Shown here: piece by piece, positions 34,698 through 45,992 of the stretch
How positions within the stretch are numbered: position 1 is the stretch's first letter
How the letters are laid out: each line of letters begins with the position of its first letter
DNA from: Macrocystis pyrifera
Taxonomy: Eukaryota; Sar; Phaeophyceae; Laminariales; Laminariaceae
Direction of reading: 5' to 3'
Assembly: GCA_031763025.1 (NCBI GenBank)
Contig: JASSKH010000017.1
Span: forward strand, 5,737,361-5,801,360
DNA: 64,000 bases
Translations under genes and position numbers: made by a program
The notes under the pieces: model-generated
What the model was told of the DNA's origin: nothing
The model's input: the letters and a program-made list of their open reading frames with translations, nothing else
Database searches by the model: none

Positions 34698-37600
34698 TCA
34701 CGACGAGGCGATATCGATCGCCACCCCTACAGGCACCACAATCATAACAAGGACACCGAACACAACCAGACCCTTGCAAGCCAAGCGGTAGTGCGCCGTC
34801 CCGTGCAGCCGCCACCCCCCCCACCCGCCCCCTACCCCCCCATTATCACCGCCGCCGCCGCCCAACAGAAAGCGTTGCTCCTCGTCACGAGTGGATGAGA
34901 GGTAGATCAACGCCGGTAGAATAAAGCTTACCACCGATCCGGTCACACCTCCCGCGATGTCCAAGATATACCCGAACAGCTCCCCCTATGCGGGCGGGTG
35001 GGTTGGTAGGTGGGTTGGTGCGGCGTAGAAGAGATGGGAGGGAGAGAGGGAGGAAATGAGGGGTCTACTCATCATCATGCATGGCCGTAGTCGTATGACC
35101 ATAGACCCTCGCATCCCTACAATGCCGGGACGGAGCGCGTCGGGTTTTCACCGACCAGGCAGAAATTGCTTGCCTGAGGAAGGGAGGGGGGGGAAAGGGA
35201 ACGCCGGCGACATATACATATACCGAGAAGGGGAGAAAGAAAAAAAACGAGAAAAAACATATGCCATGTATATATTTTTCAAACGCACCAGTGCGAGAGC
35301 CGCGCAAAAATCGAAACGTATCATACAGAGTACATCCAAGGGTGAATCTGTAATATTACGGGGGGAAATACCATGGTAATCAGAACCAAATATGGTGTGT
35401 AAACATATAGGGGAATACGTGGTTTTTGGGTTCATCAAGGGTTCTGATTCTTACAACATATGCCCACCCGTAATACATACCAGGTAGAGTATATACAATC
35501 TGAGGGTACTCGGGTATCTACTCGAGTATATCTTGTTTGGTACCCCCGAACCAACCCGAGCATGATTCAGGCAACCAAGTTTAGTACCCGGGTACCTACC
35601 CAAGAATGACCCAAAGAACCAGGCTTGGGACCCGCGAACTAACCCGAGCACGATTCCGACAACCAGGTACGTACCCGGGTACCTCCCCTAGTACATGCTC
35701 CGAACAACCAGGTTTGGGATCCGTGAACTAACCCCTAGTATTATTTACCTACCCGAGTATGTCCCAAACAACCAGGTTAGGTACCCAGGTACCCCAGAGT
35801 ATATACTTCCAAGTACCCTACGAGTACTCGTACAAAATATACCCTTGAACTCTTGCAAAAGTAAAAGAACACAAAAAAGAAACACGAGCCGTGAGATCGA
35901 AATTTTAATTTTCCTCAAAACTCATCCTATTTGCAAGCTTGGTGTGATAAACCGATCAAAGGGTGCTGCGGGGTGTGCAGGCTTTAGAGTGGCCTACAAA
36001 TTCTGACAGTTTTTGGAAGCGATGACATTCGCTATCTACCAGGTATGAGCAAAATGGTTACGTACTGCTGTAGCTTCGGTATGACGCCGCCCCGAGGGTG
36101 TTCAGGATAAATACTCGTTCGAGGCGTATCTCACCTGGGCGACCCCGGCGGCATCGAGGCCGACCATCAAGGCCACGATGGACGCCAGAATTGCGAACGT
36201 CACCCACGCCACCTTGCCAAAATCGGCAGCCATGACATCGTGGTTCTGCAGCGCGAAGAGGCTGTGCCTCAGCACGATCACCTGAACAATTAGACGGGAA
36301 AAAGGAAGGAAAAGCAAAACGCGCGCCACACGACAGCGGGGTATAAATAATACGTGCAAAGTACACGGCAGTGCACGGTAATATTCCCGTAAGAGGTGCA
36401 GCGATCATTTTTTTCCTCAAGTTTTACTTACTGCTAGGTTATCTGTCTGCACTATATCCCAAACGACCAAACATTCTTGACCCCCTCATCTTGCGAAGCC
36501 AACCATTGACCCCGATTATCGCGATTCGCAACACACTTTTCTCAAATCCACACGCCGAGCAAAGCGTGACTCACGAAAAAAACGAGGGACAGATCACTTG
36601 TACTTGGAGGTGCATGATCCTTGCAGTAGAAAAAGGGTCAAAAGCCACACCAGAGGAATTACGCACCTTGCTTGGGGCCTGAAAAGGTTTCAGGCAGGTC
36701 TCAGGCATAGTTCAAGGAAAACGCCTCAACCCTTTCAGGCCTGCAGTGCCGTTTAGGGGACAAACCACTCAGGTTCTAAGTATTACGGGGGACCATAGTA
36801 AATGGGACCAAATTTTGTTAGTAAAAATAGGGAAAATATATAGGTTTTTGTGCGTATCGCAAGTCCTATTTACTATGGTACTCCGTAACAGTGTGTCCGC
36901 AAAACGAGACAGCAGCCCCAAAAGGGTTAACTGTTAATATATAGGCATGTTTAGGGCGTGTTTCTGCAAATCAGGCATTTTTCCACCTACGTGCCCACCG
37001 AAATAATTTTCGCCCGCGGCGTGCCTATCTACACGTGCCTGAAGGAGCCTACCGCGTGCTTTGATGCTGATTAAAAGGCGAGGGGCTACCTATACGTACA
37101 GCTGCGCTTGCCTTGCAGTCCGGAAAATTTTCCCCCCGACATCAGCAGCCCGGGTTACCGCAGAGAGGTTTGAGTGCGCACAGGAGTGCGATCGTTTTTT
37201 AGCACTGGCTTTATCAAAAACGGCAACGGTGCTGAAAGCCGAACATTACATTTTCGGAAGGCTTCTCTCTCCACCAGATATTTTACCGAAAACACCTTTG
37301 TTATTCGGTATTTTTTGGCAAAAAAAAAACTTTCACACACTCTCGGGCAGATAGATCGTTGATTCCCACGGTTGATGAATCTAGGCATTACGAGGCAAAT
37401 ATTATTCTCGATTCTGTACGATCTAGCTCACGTTGACGGGTGGGAGCCGTACAAGCCGCATGATCTAGCTGATGCTTTCTGGAATAGATCTGCACCATAC
37501 AGATCCTACACATCTCGGCGGCTTAGATTCCTACTGTAGATGATCTAGATGGTCATATAGATGATCTACATCACGATTTGTCCAAGGTGTACAACCTTCC

Positions 37601-40600
37601 CATTCTGGAAAAATCGGGCGCTGAAAACTTTCCACACCTCTAGCAGATGGATAATTTGATTCCCACATTTGATGAATCTAGACCTTTCAAGGCAGATACT
37701 ATTCTCGATTCTGTACGATCTACAGTAGCTCACGTTGACGGGTGGACGCCGTAAAAAAAAAAGCCGCATGATCTAGCTGATGCTTTCTGCAATAGATCTG
37801 TAGATCTGTACCGTACAGATCCTGCACAACCTCTCACAGCGGCAGCTTAGATTTCTGCTGTAGATCATCTATTAATAGATGATCCAGATGATCCATAGAT
37901 CACGAGCTGTCCAAGGTGTGCAACCTATCCCGTCCCGGAAAAATCGAGCGCTGAAAACTGATCGCACCCACCCCCTCCCTCCCTCTGTGCGAACTCAACG
38001 CTCCTGCTTACAGTACTTCGTGCGGCCGTGGCCGATGCTGTGACCCATCGTCGTCTCATGTCTCCCTCTGAACTCCAAAAGGAGAAACACAGCCGTCAAT
38101 GGAGCACGGTTAATTCGGAATGGATCACGATACTAAAAGGCCGTCTATGTATGCCCTGTATCTGCCGAGCCGAGATGATGTGCACGATCTGTATCTCTAC
38201 AGATCAGATCCAACCCAGGAAGCACGTGCTCGAAAAAATATCAAGAGCAGCGACGGCTGGAACAACAACCCAATCAGATATCAACAACGTGGGCGGCAGA
38301 GGGCTTGTCCAACCTTCATGCATGCAGCGATCTTGAACCCGTAAGATTTTGCACGGAGGTTTGTATCACCGTTTCATCTACGGTAGTGGGCCATAATATA
38401 TTCGTCTCCTCTCCTCTTATTGTACGATGTGTGGCGTCGGATCTGCCCCCAGGCCTGCTCGGTAAGGTCTCGGTAAAATCCTTCGTCAACGGACGAATCA
38501 TGATTGTATGACGGCCCGAGACCACCCGAATGCGTGACAAGGCGCGTCTCCGGTCTTGTCACTCCACACTGTTCGCCGGTCCTGCCGTAGCAAGACTGCG
38601 CCCCCACAACCTGGTGCGTACTCCACGGTACTCATACAAGCACAGTGCTGCAGCATCAAGCCCAACCTGGGTTCGTACTCAAACTGGCATCGGCGACAGG
38701 ACGGGGCTCAGGAGGGTAGCAAGATGTTTCATGGTCACTGCTGAGATTCCGATATCATCTACATGCGCAGCAGTGGGTTGAACAGTCGAATCTACGGAGA
38801 TCGGAAGTTCAGAATTGGCAAACATCTGTAGTGGCCAACGCAACAGGACTGACTTTCTGAGGTTACCGAGCTGCAGCCGTGAGCGATCGGGACCGCCAGT
38901 TGGAATAGAATCAGCCGACAGCGATGTAGCTGCCAGACCCTCGCCGAGCGCAACGCACGGAACTGAAACTAAACCGCGCTCCTCATCCGTATCTCATTTT
39001 GGTGCCATGTGCTGCTGTCTGTGCAGGAGTTGATCGCAATCGTCACGCTGGTAGCAACAGCCACATCGCGTTCACCCGGACGTCAAGGTTACGTACACAC
39101 GTCCTGAAACGATGTAGTCTTGGCGTCCAGGTGAAAACGCCATGCAGCTGTTGGTGCAAGCACGGCGATCGCGATCAACTCCTGCAAACAGCGGCACGTG
39201 GCACAAAAGTCGGATCCGCATGAGGAGCACGGTTTTTTTATTCTAGTTCCATGAGTTGTGCTCCGCGAGGGTCTGGCAGTTCCATCGTTGTCGGTTGGCT
39301 CAGTTACAACCGACGGTCCAAATCACTCACGGATGCAAACTCGTTAAACCCCAGACAGTCCCGTTGCGCTGGCTTCCACAGAGGTTATCAACTGCGTACT
39401 TTCAATCTCCGTAGATTTGACTGCTCAACCCACTGCTGTGCACGTGGATGACATCGAAATCTCAGCAGTGCAAGGTTCAGGAAAGCAGAAAGAAACGCCT
39501 TCCAACTCTTCTGACCCCCTCCCGTCGTCGCTTGCCTTCGGTGACACAGCCTGAACCCATCGTTGGAATATCCGTCGTATCGCGACGTCGTCACTCGGCC
39601 GTTGTACCGTGACGTCGCGGCCGTAGCTGTTGCCGTCTGCTGTTATGCGTGGCGTGCCGCGTTCGACCGCGTCGGCCGGCTACCGTACAATGTAACCGAA
39701 CTCCTTGGTAAAATATTCGTGAAAACTCTAGGACCAAAGGCCAAAACGACGAAAAATGTGGCGATATCGTTACGCTCGAGCGCACCGCTTTGTGGGGCGA
39801 AGGCCAATACCTTGCCCTCGTACAGCAGCAGTTGGCGACAGGTCAGATCGACACCAGTTCTGCTACTGTCTCGACCGAACCCGATACCGCTGGATCGTTC
39901 GCTCGCTGCACCCGCGACGTGTCAAGAAATGACTCCCGGCAGAGATCGCGAACTTATAACCAGCCAGGAACTGAAACCGTATCAGCCTATAAATGCGACG
40001 AGAGATTTCACACAATCTCAAGGAGCTGAAACCGTATCAGCGTATGCGACGAGATTTCGCACAGCCTCCAAGGAGCTGAGACCGCATCAGCCAGAGCCAC
40101 GAGATTTCGCGCGCAATCTCAAGGAGCCGGAATCGTACCAGCCTACGCGGACGAGGTTCCCCTTCGGGATTTGGCTGACTTACGCGATGCCTGGTTGCTT
40201 TCTGGCAACAAGGGCTGAAACCTCACGTGCGCTGCCTCCAGCTAAATGACAAACCGGCAACTTTGTTAAGCCATTGGTTGTACTCATCGCCGTTACGAAT
40301 CCAACGGGTTACACCGCACAGTAACGCGCAAGACAACACCTTCCCCCTTGGGATGAACTTTGGGAGCCGAAATTTCTCTAAAGGCAGGCCGGGGGGACAC
40401 ACACACACAAACAAAAACGGTAGTGGCTTTGAAAATATCTCGCCGAGATACGTTTCCATAGGCGCATCGCTCGGCGTTTGCACCTTCCCCATCGTCAAGA
40501 AAATCAGCCGTGAAAGTTCGCCAGAGGGGATGTCTTATCTGATCACGCGTGTGATAAGTGTTACACGGTGGTAGCAAGTGGTCACATTAGCGCTCTTTTT

Positions 40601-43600
40601 CCAACAAGTGCCTCCCACCGTGCGCAACTGTAGATCGTCTCGCGTCCCCGCGTCCCGCCCCTCTCCCGAGAATACTTCCGGTCGTGGGAAGAGTGGAGAG
40701 CTCCCTGGGTAAAAACATGCCTCCCGCACGCACTTCGTCCGGCAGTCGTCCGGAGCGCGTCTGCACCGGCACCTACCCCACGTGTCTCAGCAAGAAGGGG
40801 GCACTACTGTAAACGGACTGCTGCTTCACTCGCATCCGCGAGAAGCGTGCAAGCTGCTCCCGCAAACCTCGTCATCTGCGCAGAAGAAGAAGCGCAAGCC
40901 TCCGACTTCGGGCGATGGCGACGGGGGCAAGGCGCCCAGGTGCTTCGTCCGTAGCGCCTGGGTAGTGAGCGAGTGTTTGCTGTTACCGTTGAAAACAGCA
41001 GCAAGGACGCGAAAGAGGGTCTTGCAAAACCGTTATTGCGCCGCTTGTTTCAACAGAAAAGAGATTCGTTCGAGTACTTGTGTAAAAGCGAGATGTTGGT
41101 AGGCGGGGGGGGGGGGGTACCGAGCGGTACGTACGGCAGCATGAGTTTTTTCAGCACAGCAGTAGTAGCCCGTCGATGGAGTGAACTCGTCTGATTTGAC
41201 CGCTACGGTCATCAGTGAGAGCGCGACATCCGCTCCCTACAGCAGTGGGGGGCAGAAGTAGGATGTTGTTCCGTTGGGGACGGTATCGAAACCTCGTTCC
41301 ATCCATCGAGCGTAAAGAAGCGGGAGTCATCTTGATACTAGCGAAAAAAAAAAATCGTGCTTTCAGCTCATCGCTGTCTCGAAAAATCCCGTCTCTTGTC
41401 TCTCTCTTTTAGCCCAGCGGGTATGCATCCCCCGGAGTCAACAGTCTCTCTGTTCTAGAGTTGACAGTTGGTAAAGCAAGTGATGTCACGTGCGTCTCGC
41501 TATATATTTGAAACGTCATCCAACTCTGCGCAGAGTTCTTATTAAGCCTGTCCCTCCATATTTTATGTCTTCCGAGCGCACCGAACGGTTTGCAGCTCGA
41601 GATGATGGGGAGTAATTTGAGTTTTTTTCTGTGCTGTAGACGGTATTTCTTCGCCGTATTGATGCCCTCGTTACACCCTCACTTGGCCCCGACCATGTAT
41701 TACTTTATCGACAATAATGTCATCTCTCGTTTTGCATTTTTTTACTGGAAAAATCCGCGTTGAAATAAATCCTCTGGCACCAGTCACCACCCCAGCCATG
41801 TCGATCGCTCGGCTGTGACACTCGTTCACGCTTTGACCCCACCCACCGCATCGCCTGCCTTCGCAGCAGCGGTGCACAGGGAAGTGCAGAAACTCATGCT
41901 TGTACATCTGCGTGAACCGTATTAATTTGTGCTCTCGTTATACTGCGGCCGTTGCTACTACGTTTTAACGACATACAACCGTCCGAAAAAAAATTCATAC
42001 AAAACGTTTGTCGTATCATGAAAACAAAAAAGGAAGACCGGCTACCTGGCACCAGGTAGTACAAAAAAACACAAACAAATAGCCAGACATAACCACATAT
42101 TATTATTACGGGGGTACATAGTTAACAGGACCTATGGTATACATAGAAACCTATATATTTACATATTTTTACTAACAAAATTTGGTCCCGTTAACTATGG
42201 ACCCCCGTAATAGTTAAAACACTCAAACGATCACCTCGCTGGGGATGTAGAGGATGAGATGAACGACGACAACAGCCTTGAACACCGAGGCAACGGCGCC
42301 CGAAAAGTTCTCGAGGATGTCACCGTCGACGGCATCGCGGAACGACAAGTAGCCCGCGAGCCCCATCGCGTAGCACATACCACCGCCGATACCCACAGCG
42401 AATCCGGCGACGGATCGCCACGCTCTGAGCGATCGAGCAGCAGCAACAGCATCGGCAGCAGAAGCGGGAGGAGGAGCGCCAGCAGTATCAGCAGCAGCGG
42501 GAGGAATATCAGCGGTGCGAGTCTGAGCCTGAGCACTATCATGAACAAGAGCATCAGCATCGGCATGACCGCAAAGCCATAGCATGGGCATGAACACTAC
42601 TGCTGTAGCGTTTTAATGAGTACGATTCTGAGCTTGCGCAACATGGACAATAGTAAAACCACAAGCAGCACCACCAAACGCAAACCCAACGGACCGACCA
42701 ACCCAATAGTAACCGCAGCAGCAGCAGCAGCAAAACCAGCATCAGCATCAGCATCAGCACCAGCATCAGCATTCTTATCATCACCAGCAGCGGCAGCAAA
42801 AAACAGCATCAGCATCAGCATCAGCAGCACCAGTGCAATCAGCATCAACAGCAGCATCGGCAGCACCAGCAGAGTCACACACATCAGCGTCAACAGCAGC
42901 AGGAACAGGAGCAGCAACAACAAACGGGCATCAGCAGCATCAGCAATGGCACCAGTAGCGCCAGCACACAGCAACAGCATCAACGCCGACACCAACAGCA
43001 TCAGCCAAATCATGACCCGCAGACGAGGCATCAGTCAGAGGTAAAAGTTCGAAAGCAAATCCAACGGCAACGACAGAAGCAGCAGCAGCAGCAGCAGCAG
43101 CAGCAGTGGTAGCGGCAACGGCCACGGAAACGTTGAGACAACGACGGTTCATGCGCCGAATACCCCTCCAGTGGCAAATAATAACGATAACGATAACGAT
43201 AACGATAACGGTATCGATGACGCTATCGATAACGATAGCGATATCGATAACGACAGCGAGAGCGATAACAGTACCGACACTGCAACGTAAAATAATAAAC
43301 GGACAAAAAAAAAAAACACGACAACGAAAGAAGGAAAACACGCCACCGCAATACTGTAGAGCCAAGCAACGCAAGGAAAGTTATCAAGGAAACGCAGCAC
43401 ACACCACACGGCCGCCAGCCGTTCCCACCCCCCCCCCCCCCACCCCTCTAACCCCCGAGCACCCCATCCCAACCCCCCACCCCACCTCACGGGACACCCC
43501 ATCCCAGCCCCCCCCGACTCCACCTCAGCCCCCCCCCCCCCCCTCCACTAAATGACACACACCTAGAAGAACGCGGGGATAACGACGTGTACGCGTGGAG

Positions 43601-45945
43601 CACAGCCGGCGAGCAGGACAGGGCGAAAACGATCGAGCCCATCTTTGCAATCGACCCGGACCAGTCCCACCAGGTTACGCTCGCGTCGAGGTTCGCGTCG
43701 TGCACGGGCTCCGACCTCTCTTCCGCGCCATAGATGGGGCCGCCGATGACGACAAGCAGCACTACGGAGCTGATGGCGCAGAAGCTGAACACAGCGAGCC
43801 ACCTGCTCGTGGGACGGGGACGGGGGGGGGGCGTAAGGCGTGCGTATGTTGGTTGTTGGTCCGTTTGGTTGACTGGTTGGTCGTTTGATTGATGGGTTGA
43901 CTATTCGGTTGATTCGGTTCGTCGGTTGATTGGGTTGGTGCGCGGGTTGATGCGTTGGTGAGGGGGTTGGTTCGTTGGGTTTCGATGATTTTGAAGGGGG
44001 GAGGGTTGTTTGGCTGATTGAGTGGTTGGTTGGTTGGTTGATTGACTTGCTGGTTGGTTGATTGGTTGGGCTTTGCTGATCTCGCAGGGGGGGGGGGGGG
44101 GGGGGGGTTGGCTGATAAATTGATTGGGTTTCGATGCTCGAGACGAGGGGGGGGGGGGGGGGGGGTGTACTCGATAGGAGAAATGTATTCGATATCATGC
44201 ATGGTCGTAGTCGTATGAACATAGACCCTCGCATCCCTACAATGCCGGGACGGAGCATGTCGGGTTTTCACCGACCAGGCAGACATTGCTTGCACCAAGC
44301 GCGAAGCACCGTGAGGTGTCCGGCGAGTCGCATGAAGGGTGAGCTGCGACGAGGGGGGGGGGGGGGGGGGGGGGGGTTGGCTGGTTGGTTGATTGGTTTG
44401 GGGGTGGGGGCTGATGTCTTTCGCAGGTGGGAGGGAAGGCATACAGCAGTACTGCCTTTGTTCGGGTGCCTCTCGCGCCCGAAAAATACCGCGGAATCGA
44501 ATCGAAACGAAACAGCCCCTGCCTCTCAAAATCATGCCTAAAGATAAAGAAGAAACGACACCATTAACTGTATATACAACTGTCAAAACACAACAATGGC
44601 AGAAGCATCATCGTCAGCAACGGCCACGGCGCATAATCAACGCCCAATGTCTGCCACGATACCCGCCCTGCCCTCGCCCCTTTCTCCCCCCCCCGATTGC
44701 ACAAAACACAACGCAAGAATACAACGAGCCAGCAAGCTTGCAGGCATCCCCTCCCCCCCCCATCCCACTCCACTCCAGCCCACCCCCCCCTTAACCCCCC
44801 GCCCCCTCCCCAAACCTACCTTAGAATACTACAAGTAGTAGTGCCGAATAAGGCAGATGGGAAACAGCAACACCGCCACTATGACGGGCGTCGCCTCCGG
44901 AAACAAACCCCGCCAGGCTCCATCCCCTCCACCCCCCCCCCCCCCCCAAGCCTTCCCTCCCCGTCCTCCCGTATGAACTCACCTGAGATTACTAAAGTGC
45001 CGGATGAGGCAGACGGGGAACACAAACACCGCCACCATGACAGGTGTCACCGCAGAAAACGAAGCCCACCAGGCTCCGCTCTCGCTGTCTCCAACCCACT
45101 CATCCAGCAGCGAGACCGTCAACGACCCCACCAGGATCACGTACGAGCAAATATCCCCCAGATTCTGCAGCACCACGGCGGACGTCCACAGTCACGTACG
45201 AGCAAATATCCCCCAGATTCTGAAGCACCACGGCGACGTCCACAGACAGCGCGCCGTATGGACCCAGGGTTTCCAGAGCTAAGTGGGCGAACTCGACGTC
45301 GCCCGACTTGTCCCCGCCCTCTTCGTTCCCGTGCCCCGCGTGCTCCAGCAGCTCCACGCCTCCGCCACCACCACTGTTACTGCCGACGCTGCCTCCTCGT
45401 GTGTAACCCCTTGGGAAAGTAAGCTCCGAGGCGTCGATCAGCACCACGATGCCCAGCCAGATGGCGAACGCTGCGGTTTGGGTAAAACAAAGGAGGAGCG
45501 GAGGAGGGGGGTTCAATACGGGGGGCGATTGGGCGGGGGAGGGGCGAGGGGCAACAACGTGTCGTCATGGTCGGTTCGAATCGGGGGTTGGGGAGGAGGG
45601 AGAGGGGGGGGGGGGTGTACTCGATATCATGCATGGCCGTAGTCGTATGCCCATAGACGCTCGCATCCCTTCAAGGCCGGGACGAAGCACGCCGGCTTTT
45701 CACCAACCAGGCAGACATTGTCTGCACCAAGCGCGAAGCGCCGTGAGGTGTCCGGCGAGTCGCATGAAGGGTGAGCTGCATCCTACTACAGTATTAAGAA
45801 CAGCTTGTGGGGCGGACTTGCATACGGATGACAGCCTCAAGGAGTTTATTCATTTTCCGGTGTGGCCACATCCAGAGAGAGTGGAATTGGGGTTGGGGGT
45901 ATCGGGAAGGGGAGCGGGGGGGGGGGGGGGGGGGGGGGGGGGGGT

Positions 45946-45992
<47 letters not shown>

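Noticed and set aside
39563-40249. 228-codon plus-strand frame
   Set aside because: Its second half is a 58-bp minisatellite and the rest matches no family I know; it lies within an intron of a minus-strand gene.
42554-43044. Leu/Met/Ala-rich and Ser/Ala-rich open frames of about 145 codons
   Set aside because: They follow the CAGCAT microsatellite and lie in the transporter intron.
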